DNA of 64,000 nucleotides from Pelodera strongyloides (GCA_036852015.1 JAANDG010000077.1:248001-312000), one strand, 5' to 3'. Positions 10,709 through 21,803 are shown, counted from the stretch's first letter. Translations and numbers: made by a program. Notes: a model not told the origin generated them from the sequence alone.

Positions 10709-12421
10709 TTAGAAGAGATCTCTCTCTTCCTTGTTAAAGATGGTTTCGAGATTGAGGACTCCAATGTCGAAGGTCTTCTTGGCGACTCCGCCGCTGGAGA
10801 TGTACTGGCTCGGAATACGGAACTTCACCTTACGCTGGCCGGGCTGCAATTATGGGGTACCTTATTATATAAAGGAGTAACTGTAAAGTGCGCTAGCACC
10901 CTGTGCTTTACGGAAGATCAATTAGAATAAATTGTTCCGCTATGGATATAAAGGATTGCCGCAGCTCAAATTAGAGTAAACACATGTAACTACGTTCCTG
11001 GGTGCGCAGCGCCCCTTCTGCCAGCCGCGCAAATTGGAGTGCACGCGTAGCCTTCCGCGCAGTTTCCAGTGCGGGCGTAGCCAACCGCGTACCGCGCAGA
11101 GGGGGGCGCACCCAGCCGCGCAGTACGCAAACTACGCGGCTGGGTGCGCGGTGCCTCGGGGAGCTCAACCGCGCAGCGCACCCCCAGCCAACCGCGCAGG
11201 GGGCCCCCGGCCAGCCGCGTAGGGGGGCAAAAAGAAGGGGCGTTCGCGGTTGAAGACCAGAGAAAAGAACGCTGCATGTCTTCATTCGTTTCAGCTACGT
11301 TACAGACGTTTAATAAGTATGGAAAGACGCCTCGGGTGGCGTAGCCGTCTGGTATGTAAATAAGGCGACCCATCTAAAACGTTTCCGATTCCGTGGAAAA
11401 ACTATAGGATATCGCAACAGTGGAAACCGCGTTGTACAAAACTATAGCTTGCGCAAACTTTTCTTAACACAAAACATGTTTGGCCGGGAACACACGTTGA
11501 ATCACTAATATAATAGTCGTATTGTTTGCTCTACAATGTTGCGTTAGGCTGGCGGTACTTTGGCGATTTTCTCAACTATTATTAATCAACTAAAAAAAGT
11601 GGAGGAGTCCCGAAGAAGTTTAATAACCACCTATCATACCTTAATTCCATCGTCACAATCATGATACACCTTGAATACGGGGTCGATGCTGGTCAGCTCG
11701 CGGGTTGAACCCTAAAGATAGCAATTAAAGTGTTATTGACGTGGTTTTGCGTCATATTCGTTGTCTTCGCCAGTATCTAAATAGCTGACCTTGAGGTGGA
11801 ATCTGCCCTGTCCGTCGGTGAAGGCCTCATCGAGGACATCGTCAGGGTCAGGGCCTAAAGATAAGCGTAGTTTTCCGACTGTTAAAGCGAAATACCGGCC
11901 GGTTTTTGAAACGCATCATGGACAACTGAATTCATACGTATTTATTCTAATTTGCTCGAATTCGATGTTTTATTATAATTTATGTTCATTCGCATAAGAA
12001 TGCGTATGGATACTGGTGTACTCCGCGTTTCAAAAACCGACCGGTATTTCGCTTTAATAAAAGTGTACGTGTAGATGGATAAAAAAATGAAATTTTAACT
12101 GCAGCTATCTAGTTTGATAAAGTGGTGATAGTCATCAGTGCAGAACAATCTTTAACGCTGTAAAGCAGTGCTCGGCTGCTGGTAATAAATATTTCAATGA
12201 ACTCTACACGTTCAAAAAGAGAACAGACAAGGGAAATGTTTTCCTTAGATAAACAACATTAAATCGGTCTTCCACCCACCATCGTCTTCGTCCCATAGCT
12301 TAACCTTCACTCCTGAAGCGGGTCTGGGTCCGCAGAGTAGTTGGCCAGAAATGGCCACTGCCTGCTGTCTCATGGACACAGTGATCCCCACAAGGGCGAT
12401 CAATACGATGAGACTCCTCAT
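10709..12421 (-). CDS. Transthyretin-like (TTR) family secreted protein, gene C
   Basis: More diverged third TTR-like paralogue. Exons in order of translation: 12421-12280, 11854-11790, 11711-11640, 10843-10709, about 137 residues. Signal peptide MRSLIVLIALVGITVS, then QLLCGPRPASGVKVKLWDED, GPDPDDVLDEAFTDGQGRFH, a GSTREL block, IDPVFKVYHDCDDGIK, PGQRKVKFRIP and the C-terminus KEERDLF. An in-frame ATG nine codons upstream exists, but the chosen ATG directly follows ttccag and aligns with genes A and B. Intron layout differs: exons 1 and 2 of A/B are fused here, as are their exons 4 and 5, and an extra intron splits the third block. The last intron (10844-11639) carries a GC-rich palindromic tract. 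Confidence 0.9.
10990..11240. repeat. GC-rich palindromic tract in TTR gene C intron
   Basis: Roughly 250 bases dominated by gccgcgcag and ctgcgcggc words in both orientations, for example ggcgcacccagccgcgcag facing ctacgcggctgggtgcgcg. Base composition is sharply different from the flanks. It generates spurious Arg/Ala/Pro-rich ORFs on both strands. Confidence 0.75.
11882..12057. mobile_element. TTAAAGCGAAAT-family MITE in TTR gene C intron
   Basis: Left end ttaaagcgaaataccggccg, right end cggtatttcgctttaa. Terminal inverted repeats of about 35 bases include ggtttttgaaacgcatc and its complement. The interior has attcatacgtattta. No ORF beyond short open frames. One of about twelve related copies in the window. 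Confidence 0.85.
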
Positions 12422-13357
12422 CTGGAAGTTGGAAGTGAATACTTTCATTCTACGCGCGGCGTTATATAGGCGCAGGTTGGCGCACGATTAGCACACAATT
12501 CGCGCTCTATTGGCGCTTGATTCTTGCTGCAAAGACCGCAGGAGGATTTCCCCCATTTGACACAAAAAAACAGCACACAAAAGCTCTGCGCATTCTCGAG
12601 CTGTGAATTAACTGAGCAACTAGAGTGTAGCGCAGAAAGGAAAAAAAAACATCAATCGATTTTGGAAATGAGCAAAGCATTCAGGCAGACTGACTTTGAA
12701 AACGAAAGATACAAGTATTTGTAAAAACTTTCCTACTAATTACTACTTTACAAACGATATGTTCCATAAAGTATCATTGGAATTTCACAAAACATTGCTT
12801 AAATAAACATATAGGACAGATTTACAACATTACAACACATACTTACGATGCACTGTAAAATTCTCAAAGCCCATGTACATGTTTGATGCACGCAAAATTG
12901 GCTTAAATAACCCGTTAAAAGTAAACAGAATTCAAATATAAACACAGAAAACTGCACCGTTTATATCGGAAAGATGGCGCTTCAAAAATACGTAAACAAA
13001 TGATGTGAAGGCTAACAACACTAGAAAATTGTCAATGGAAAATCAACAGGGAATCGGTGAACCGAGATAAGTTTACAGCATTTTAGCGTCAGATCATAGC
13101 ATGTCTTCAATATTCGCATAATAACATCAGTACAACATAATAGCTAGGTAATTTAGATGGAACCACACAATTGTGCTCTTGTGCAAAGAAAAATCAGCTC
13201 TACCAAAAGAAACAGCCAGTTTAAAGCCATGTAACGGCCCATTCACGTATGTCAAACAAATGAATTTCCACGCATCACATACAAATGAGAATTATTTGAA
13301 TAAAAAAGACCCCAATTCGGCCCCACTGAGCATAATTACATAGAAATCAGTTATTTG

Positions 13358-13394
13358 AGATGCGTTTCAAAAACCGGCCGTCATTTCGCTTTAA
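13358..13394. repeat. Solo right end of the TTAAAGCGAAAT MITE family
   Basis: gatgcgtttcaaaaaccggc followed by a terminal tttcgctttaa, with no matching left end within 300 bases; a truncated copy. Confidence 0.7.
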
Positions 13395-13873
13395 ATCATT
13401 CATCAGTCTCAATCTCAAAGAAGACACTTCTGTACTTTGCTCCTTAATTTCTTTACAATCCTTTGTACACAACAAATAGACAACAACTGTTCATCAGAGA
13501 AATTTTCGAAAACAACAATTAATCTCACCAATTAATTGCCGTTTAACACTGTTGATCACAGCAGATCTCGACAACAGAAGGCAGCAGCCGCTGTTGAGTC
13601 ATTGCTTGTTTAAACAAGACTCCTTTAAAAAAGAATCCATGTTTAAAGGGTCGGGTACGCACTAAAATGCTTTCCCAATTTCATAGAAAGATAAAGATTT
13701 CGAAAAACCTACCGTGAAAACTGCATTCAATTACGGCAAAAACTCGCAGAGTTCAACCCTTGTGAATGTGAACGGTTTCAGGAGATACCATAGACAGAAA
13801 CGGAAAAAATTGCTATATGAAGGAAATGTAGTTCTGCTACAATCAATCGAAAATAAACAATTCTTGGCTTATT

Positions 13874-14064
13874 TTAAAGCGAAATAGTGTCCGGTTTTTG
13901 AAACACATCGAGTACATCTGCATTCCTATGGAGCTTATGCAAATGACAATAAATTAGAATAAAAAAATCGAGCTAAATTCGAGCAAATTAGCATAAATAC
14001 GTAAGAATTCAGTTGTTGAGTTGTTCACGATGCGTTTCAAAAGCGGGCCGGTATTTCGCTTTAA
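13874..14064. mobile_element. TTAAAGCGAAAT-family MITE
   Basis: Left end ttaaagcgaaatagtgtccgg, trimmed by one base relative to the consensus, and right end ccggtatttcgctttaa. Interior with tacgtaagaattcagttgt as in the other copies. Confidence 0.82.
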
Positions 14065-14394
14065 CGCTCTTGATGTGGCATGTGTACTCTGGAGCCACAT
14101 ATATCAGGAAGCGCTCATCAGAACGGTTTTGCTCCTTGTGGGTTTCTAGTACTCACGAGGAAGGGCCCACAAAAAAAGGGGGTGCATGCATAGTGCGATA
14201 ATTGTGTAGAAAAAAATTACAGTTGTAGCTCAATAAGTTTTCAAATGGGAACAAAAAAAAAAGATTGCAGATAGTTCTTATTACACTTTTTATTGGTCTT
14301 GATTATTATATTGAAAATTGTAGCATATTGGAAAACATAACAAAAATATCAGATGAGCTGTTATACGTAGTAAAATCACAACCGTACCTTTCAT

Positions 14395-14460
14395 CCTGAA
14401 TATCTTTCATCATATTGATGCACACATTTTAATGTGTCAATAAATATATTTATTTAAATT
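14395..14460 (+). repeat. Solo LINE 3' tail
   Basis: ctttcatcatattgatgcac followed by acattttaatgtgtcaataaat and an AT-rich end. Nearly the same 60 bases terminate the LINE at 47700-47757. No RT sequence precedes it, so it is a severely 5'-truncated insertion or a shared tail. Confidence 0.6.
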
Positions 14461-14771
14461 CGCAATATTTTTTTTCAACAAAATGGGTCGTCTGAAGCCA
14501 ACAATATAAATATCTTCGTAGCTCTTAAAATTTGAAACGGAATCGCAGAAGTTAAGTTAGTGAACATATTTACATGCGACTGTCTGCGTAGAAAACTTTC
14601 GAAAATGATTCCACGGCTCCATTTTTCTAGCTTTTTGCACATTATGAGGTTGGTGTCTATGTTCTTCCATATTTGTGATTTTGAAAATCGATGGTTGCTT
14701 CATAATTGGTCTAATTGCCTAATTAGTTGGATATTTACTTAGTTAATTACTTCAGATAAGCTTACAAGTCA

Positions 14772-15737
14772 ATGAACGCAAAAAATTACTCAAGTGTTGG
14801 TGAATCGAGTGACGGCAACAACAACATTTCAAGAATTACTGCGAGTGCTGTGAGTAATCTTACATTCGGTTTGAACTTAAAGCGGTGTGGTGCGTGACAG
14901 CTGAAACGTATTTTGTCCAGCAACCTGGGGATTATCTGCGAATTGAGTTACATTATGTTACCGCATAGCCACAGAAGCGAGTAGAAAGAATCATACAATG
15001 CATCAGCTTGCGGTTGCCCATCAGTCTTTTCAAAGGAGTTCCTACAAAACGTTACAGCGGGAATTCTGAACTCTGTCCATGCACATACAAACTCCAAACC
15101 ACCTTATACACCATCTTTGCGCCCTGGCCTCTCGATAACTTGTAACTCTTTCAATTACCTACTTACCTAATCCTCACCATTAGGACAATTGCAATGACGT
15201 GGACACGGATAATTCGAGAAAAATATCCGATGTTGGAGATCGATCAGAGGGACCAGTACCGAACACACCAAACTCTGATTCGTCCATGGTAAGCTAATGT
15301 TTCGGTGTATCTAACTTTTTTCTAGCATATAAGGACCAGTTAGGTCTTACACTCATTCTGCACAGATTGCTCACTGCATGTCGGCATTATTCTTATTTCG
15401 AAATTTACAGAGTCGATTGTATTAACTTATATTTAGGACCAACTGTCGCCTAACGATTACTCGGGATTGTAAGTTTTTTTCTTTGTATCATTGGCTGAGA
15501 GGTGCCTAGGTGTTTTTTTCGGTTGGGAGGTACTAGGCTCAAGCACAGACTCAAGCTCAAGCTCAAGCTCAAGTCTAAATTAGTCGATTCGTACATATTT
15601 TCCAATATTGCAGATCAAATACCTGGTCACTACGTCAGGCGATGGAAGTTGAGAAGAAGTGGGACGTCTTTAAACAAGTACGAATTTCTTTTAATTATCA
15701 GTGCTTATTATTTTTCGGGGTCATATAAGATATATAT

Positions 15738-15780
<43 letters not shown>

Positions 15781-15930
15781 TAACATCTATGTGACTATAA
15801 ATCATAATCTTTTCAGAGTTGCGTCCCATTTCTGGTCGCTGGTGTTGGATCCATTGGAGCCGGACAAGCACTACACTCGGCCACGCAAACCGAACCATTT
15901 TTGTTAGTTAAAAAAAAACTTTTTTGTGGA

Positions 15931-15961
<31 letters not shown>

Positions 15962-18900
15962 GTTGAAGCCATATTTTAAGACATTGAGAGACATATAGAA
16001 CCATAGTTAAAGAGAGACACTGAGAAACAGAGAGTGGGATCTGCTTATGGATACTAGTTGGACGTTGAAAGTCATATACCCTCGGCTAACAAACGCACGG
16101 TGAATCATTGTGTTTTAAATTTTACAGCATATTTTCACAGGCGTGTTCCCGAACTCGTTGCTCTAACCACTCCGCTGATGGGTCTTAAGGGAAACTTGGA
16201 CCTAACATTCGGATCACGGCTAACCACTATGGTAGGTCGTGCTTGCTCCCTTATTACAATTAGTAGCAATTTAATAAATTGATTGAAGGCGTTTGTGAAA
16301 GCATTTTCATAGCTCTAACAGGTGAGCTTAGCCCGACAATCATCATAGTTTGTAGTTTGGAGTTTGAAAGTTTGAACCACCATTTAGTTTAGACGTTTAG
16401 ATCCACACCTTGTTTTAGGCGCATCAGGGAAGTTTACGAACCACGAAAGATGCGCGAAAGAAAGTGCCAGTGTATATGATAATGCTGCAGGTAAGGAATA
16501 CATATAATAATAATTTATTTCCAGTTGCATCGATTCTTTCAGTTGATAAAGGGTGATAATACTGTAAATGGAAAATCAAAGAAAAGAGAAAGTACTAAAG
16601 CCACTAAGGCCATTAAAAATAACCGTAGGGGTAAATGCTTAACGTTATGTTACTTATTGTTATGTTAGGGTACTAAAATTGAGTATCTACCACAATTAGT
16701 CTTATGTTTTGTTCCTGCCAACCACTCAAGTTATCCAAGCGCGCTCTGATTTGGCAGACTTTTCGCACGATCGCAAGTCACAACATCCAATTTTCCTGAA
16801 ACTTCGTGGATTATAGCGGCACCCCAACATAAAACTTTACTGTAAGCAGCTTGTGGCGTAACTCCTAGACTTGTGAGACACGTATTATTTGATAAGTAAC
16901 ATCAAAATTTTAGTTCCAAGCCATATCAATGTCCCTACTGGCCGCCGTGTCCACCGCTGTGTTAATGTTTATAAAACAATGGCTGGATTTACCGTCATCG
17001 CTTACTTTAGAAACGGTAAGGTTTACTTTTTATCGTACTTTGTTTTGTTTTCCTCTAGGAGTTTTTACCTTTTAGTGTATATTGTGCCAACATAACTAAA
17101 CTTTCTTGATTCGAGCATGACACTCGCCACAAAGGGCATCAGATTGTTTTACTATTGAACGAGGGTTTCGTGCTGTTTCGGTTTCCGACGACCATGACTT
17201 CCCATTAAAAAAAAATTGGACAAGCTTGTTTTTCCCTTTAAAGCAAATACTCGCCGGTTTTTTAAACGCATTGTGAACATCTGAATTCTTACATATTTAT
17301 GCTGATTTGCTCAAATTTAGCTCGATTTTTATGATAGTTTATGTTCATCATGCATATGCTGCATAAGAATGCTGGTATACTCGATGTGATCCAAAAACCA
17401 GTAGTTATTTCACTTTAAAAATCAGTTTTTCAGAGATCTTCAATCCGGTGGGGCGACTGGTCGTACTTGTGCTCGTCAGCAATGCTAACAATCACATCAT
17501 CTTCCTTTTGCATGGCATTTATCACAGTGACCATGATTTTAATTATACGGTAGTCTCACGGTCTCACCTAAAAATTGGAAGACAATAAACCATCCTGGTG
17601 GAAAATCCCTTTTTGTTATGGGGTCTGCAGTATGCTGAAAATTTACCGTACCTTAGAACTACACGAGAATTTTTTTTTATAATTTTTCATATTATATGTG
17701 CCGTTTCGTGCAGAACTACGATAGTATTGACAGAATCACACCGCGATTTGGTGGGATACTTGTAGACCCATAAGTGCGCGGCAGGTATAAAAATGAGCGG
17801 CTTGAAATTGCATTAGCGGGAGCGTACTGCTTTGAGCGTGGTTCAGTACGGGCCGACGTACATGTGAACAATATTGCTACACTGCTAAAAAGTTCCCCAT
17901 ACTAACAAATTCACACTGATATGTGCTATGTCTATAATAAGTACAGGATAAACCCACAAACCTTCAAATTTTATTTTATTTTATAATATCATATATAATT
18001 TTTATTACAGACGTTTACGCATGAATCCGGACAACATGATTTCACCAATTATTGCCTCAGTGGGCGATTTAATATGTATGCTGTTATTGGTGAGTGTTTG
18101 TTGAAAACTTATTTTTTTTTTGCGGAGAATTGATATTCGCGGACCTCAGGTTTAGATTTTAATCGTAGTCGGGTCTTAGTCCTAATTAGACAGTAAAATT
18201 TCAAATTTAAAGTATTAGCATAGTAGCATAGTACAAAAAAATCATAAGCAGAAAGATGAAATTTTCCGGAAATTTGCCAAAATGCCGCATTAAAGGGTCA
18301 GGCCCATTTCAAATGACCCCTAACTTTGATGATTCCATCTGATTCTCCATGTCAAATATAGTAGGATAAAATAATTTTCTAATTTTCAAGCGCAAAAATC
18401 ACTCATTATTCAGCAATTTACCGTGAGCAGTCATACACAGCTATACATCGCAGTTGGCACGCCCATTCGCGCTGATTGGCCGATATCGCAATTGCCACGC
18501 CCAATAGAGCATATTGTCCAATTAGCGCATAGGGGCGTGACAAATGCGATAAATAGTTGGGTATGACTGGCAGTGGTAAATTGCTGAATACTGCGTGAAT
18601 TTTGCGCTTGAAAATTAGAAAAAAATTGCATCCTACTATATTTGACATGGAGAATCAGATGGAATCATCAAAAATAGTGGTCATTTGAAATGGGCCTGAC
18701 CCTTTAAATAATAAACAGAGGTCACAGTGTTATCGTTGCGACCAGCTCCCCGAGGATCTACCGTATTCATACGGATCCACAACTTAGATTGCGAAAAAAA
18801 TTTGTTATCCTTCATAATTTCAGCTCGGCATGTCCTACTTATTGTTTGAGCGTCCGTTATTTATCTATTTGATTATTCTGACCATTTTCATCTGTCTTCT

Positions 18901-21803
18901 TCCATTATGGCTCTATCTTTCATGGAAAGAACCAAAAGTTAGAGAAGTGCTGACGTCATCGTGGATTTCAATATTGATTGCGATATTTTTACAAAGGTAC
19001 ATATTTATTGATTTATGGGGTTTCCAAGTATGGTGGAAATTTACAGTAGCTTGGAACTACACGAGAATATTTTTTTTATTTTTCATACAATATATGCAAG
19101 TTTCGTGCAGAAATACAGTAGTATTGACAGAAAACACACCGAATTTTTGGGATACTTGGAAACCCCATTAAACTCTATGAAATCAATATCATTCGAACCT
19201 AATTGCAAGAGATGTCTGCATAATGTCGTTTTGGAATAATGAGTGACCCGGTTTCCTTCTCTCCTCCGCTCACAATCAGACTATCAAGATGTAGTTTATC
19301 TAATTACATGTTGAAACAACCAATAAATAAATAAAATATTCAAATATAACATAAGTAAATAAATAGTGCAGCGCTTCCTAAATATAAATGGTGCGATATT
19401 TCAGTTGTGCTGGCTGCGTTCTCGATGTGTTATCGTTTCGCTATCCGGAAAGCACCTACTATATACCTCTACTCTCAGGTTTGCATGAAAAATAAGTATT
19501 CGAATTTTCAATCAAGAATTTGAAGTGTGGTTTTATCTCTCGGAACTCTGCTCAGGAGTTTGAGTTGCTCAAGAGGAGATAGAGAAAAGTACCTTGAAGT
19601 TTATAGGAGTGTCCACAGTAGTGTGTTCAGAAGCCGCCGGATGGCGCTCTATTAGAAACTAGAGATCCAAATATGTAGGCACATATCCTTCTCATAAACA
19701 CGATAAACACTGCAAATCGGGAATAAATTAGGCCCGCATCTCAAAATTCTTAGACTAAGCTGCATATAATGCATCACGGATTGGGAGGTCATTTGGAGTA
19801 ATTTGCATATAATGCATTACGGATCGGGAGATGATCGTCCGAATTTGGCGGGGTGTTTTATGCTATGCTGCAAACGTTTTAGGTATTGCTGGTAATCGAG
19901 TTTGCGTGCAAGCATCTCGAATATCCTCTTTCTTGCACACTTCTGCGTGTGAACGGGGAACTTTGCCGGTCGGAAAGAACTTGTTGCACTTCTTCAATCC
20001 GAAACGAAGTTTATTTGGAAATGGTGAGCAGCTAGTCTTATTGTTAGGCTTACGCACTTGGAGCACCTATCTCCTTAGCTTGCCGCGTGCTTCCAAACCA
20101 GTGCGCCATAGGTGCGCCAACTGAAATTATGCCCCTTTTACACCTGGCGCACGCATGGCGCACTCTTGGTGCATGGCGCTCGCACTCTCTGGAGACGTCT
20201 TGATAGATGTTGAATTACTTGTTTTCCAGATCCGGATGTGCAATGCAGTCGAATGCTCCTCTTCACCGCCATTCCCTATCAGGCACTCTTCCTTTGTCTT
20301 TGTTATTTAATCCACTGGATTATAAGTCAATCGAACCCACAAACATTGCCGAAGATTAATTTTACGTTCTCTGCTTCATATCTGGCCACGGCTTTTTGTC
20401 AGGTGAGCTTGAAAGGATAAAGGTTAAAGCTGGGACTGTCCTAAAGGGTCTCTGCAGTCCGCTCAGGTCTACCGAAGTAGCGCGCTCCAGGATTAGGTCA
20501 TCTTTGATTACGGAATGGGTGGCCAGCCCTGATCCAAGAAACCTTCCCAATTTTTCACCTGTACCGTTTTTACTACCCGGTCGGTGGGAATTGAACATTG
20601 TACCCCGTCACGTGCGTGGTGAGTAGCAGCGCTAGCCACTACATCACCGGCTGGGGGTATATTTGGTATATTTGGAGGTACGTAGAAGTGTCTTTCTATC
20701 AACTTCAGTTTGCTCACTAGCCCGTCGAACAAACTAAATTCGTGACGAATTCAAGCTATGCTCTGATACCCTATTAAACCGATGGAGCGAGAGAGAGGGT
20801 ATCAAGAGAACTCTCATTGTCGCGCTGGTCTAATAGAACTAATAGGATTTTCTATTTGCTACTTACTATGTGAACTATGAATTTGAACTTAAAATAAGAG
20901 TTTTATTCAGATCGCGTTCCTTCTCTACTGCACACAACTTCTGTGCTTTTCCATGTGGCGCTTGGGCATTGATCCTGATTTCCATTCAATTCCCTTACTA
21001 ACAGGACTGGGAGATTTAACAGGTAATTACAGTTTCTTACAGTTTCTTACAGTACCGTAAGAATCGGGATTTACATTTACAGTATATACCCAATTTGGGC
21101 GTCAATCATATGATGTCACTTCGTAGTTAATTTTTACGTCGGATGAATGTTAAATCTAATTTGAAGTAGTACAGAACTCCTCACAAATTTCCCACATAAT
21201 TCTTAAATATCCCTCGCAGGACTTGGTTCAAAGCATAAATTCCAGCAAAAACAGCTCCCGGCTATCAGCGCCTTGATTTCCAGCAATCATTATTATCTTC
21301 TTTTCATATTTTTCTCTCTCTCTCTCTCCTTTCTCTCTTTTCTTTTTTTCTATCACTTCCTATCGCTCTCCTCCCTCTCGCTTGTCTTTATATCCCTGAT
21401 TAGATATCCGCGGCCTGAGACAACGCGTCGGTTTTTCCTATCAAAAAGTGATATCCAGTCCTAGATAGATCAGTGCTAAACCCTTGCTAGACCGAGATTG
21501 GACATGTCCGAAATTCGAGTTCTTAAGTTTTTTCGCGTGCGGCGCGGCTAACCCGTTCCGGTTGATTATCATCATTCCTTAGCGCTTTTCATCATTTGGA
21601 ACCAGTTATTTTGCGGGATGAAATTAGTTTTTTTTTTTTTGCTGTTTTTAGGAACTCTGGCAATGTTTCTGCTCTACACGCTGCTAGACAGGATTGACAA
21701 GGACTCTATAACAATCAACCCGCAAATTAATAACTCGTCTAGTATACCAGTACTGGAAACCACAATGGATGTAGTTAACTCTACAACTGTGTTTTTGAAT
21801 TGA
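14772..21803 (+). CDS. SLC41/MgtE-type divalent cation (Mg2+) transporter, complete
   Basis: Membrane magnesium transporter of the SLC41 family, built from two MgtE-like repeats. Sixteen exons: 14772-14849, 15184-15288, 15437-15468, 15614-15677, 15817-15902, 16141-16231, 16419-16490, 16914-17015, 17434-17549, 18011-18089, 18824-18996, 19405-19478, 19883-20023, 20230-20402, 20911-21022, 21652-21803, giving 549 residues with every phase matching. An acidic, Ser/Asn-rich cytosolic N-terminus (1-90) precedes helices. Repeat 1 carries the pore motif PLMGLKGNLDLTF (GLKGN at 136-140) and NPDNMISPIIASVGDL. Repeat 2 carries SGIAGNRVCVQASRISSFL (357 onward) and DPDFHSIPLLTGLGDL. The second motif reads GIAGN where SLC41 proteins usually have GVGGN. 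Introns hold repeats at 17238, 17616, 18290, 19012 and 20560. The start is the first ATG giving an open frame into exon 2 and is less certain than the body. Confidence 0.92.
15741..15963. repeat. (GA)n microsatellites on both sides of SLC41 exon 5
   Basis: gagagagag runs at about 15741-15777 and 15930-15963, in the introns immediately before and after the 86-base exon at 15817-15902. Both runs have the same orientation. Confidence 0.85.
17238..17418. mobile_element. Diverged TTAAAGCGAAAT-family MITE in SLC41 intron
   Basis: Left end ttaaagcaaatactcgccgg, right end ttatttcactttaa. The interior resembles other copies (atctgaattcttacatattt). Several terminal substitutions indicate an old insertion. 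Confidence 0.7.
17616..17770. repeat. Dispersed repeat, copy in SLC41 intron 9
   Basis: Shares aactacacgagaat, gtttcgtgcaga and tagtattgacaga in order with 19012-19172. Ends ggggtctgcagtatgctg and gggatacttgtagaccc are partly inverted copies of each other. No ORF. Confidence 0.6.
18290..18707. mobile_element. 418-bp fold-back element with TTAA ends in SLC41 intron 10
   Basis: Left end ttaaagggtcaggcccattt, right end aaatgggcctgaccctttaa. Arms of about 150 bases share gattccatctgattctccat. The central part includes a second inverted pair around gccaattagcgcatagg. No coding capacity. Confidence 0.82.
19012..19172. repeat. Dispersed repeat, copy in SLC41 intron 11
   Basis: Sister copy of 17616-17770. 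Terminal inverted repeats are clearer here: ggggtttccaagtatggtgg against gggatacttggaaacccc. A related piece also lies in the TTR gene A intron (6318-6510). Confidence 0.65.
20090..20190. repeat. gcgcc-rich imperfect palindrome in SLC41 intron
   Basis: Contains gcgccataggtgcgccaact, acacctggcgcacgcatggc and gcatggcgctcgcac. Words and flanking gaaatta resemble the GC-rich tracts at 30030-30130 and 56945-57130. Confidence 0.5.
20560..20665 (-). repeat. tRNA-derived SINE-like segment in SLC41 intron 14
   Basis: On the reverse strand, ccggtgatgtagtggctagc (A-box-like D arm) is followed about 45 bases on by gttcaattcccaccg (B box and T arm). The two pol III promoter boxes at tRNA-like spacing suggest a SINE head. 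The anticodon arm is not well formed. Confidence 0.45.

Larger units (their letters stand above)
12422..14771. other. Spacer between TTR gene C and SLC41: repeats only
   Basis: Divergent upstream region of two genes. Contains a solo MITE end (13358-13394), a full MITE (13874-14064) and a solo LINE 3' tail (14395-14460). No splice-consistent coding sequence was found; open frames here are short and compositionally unremarkable. Confidence 0.55.

Noticed and set aside
10971..11373. Several overlapping frames of 83-127 residues on both strands
   Set aside because: They arise from the GC-rich palindromic tract in the TTR gene C intron, which lacks stop codons in many frames.
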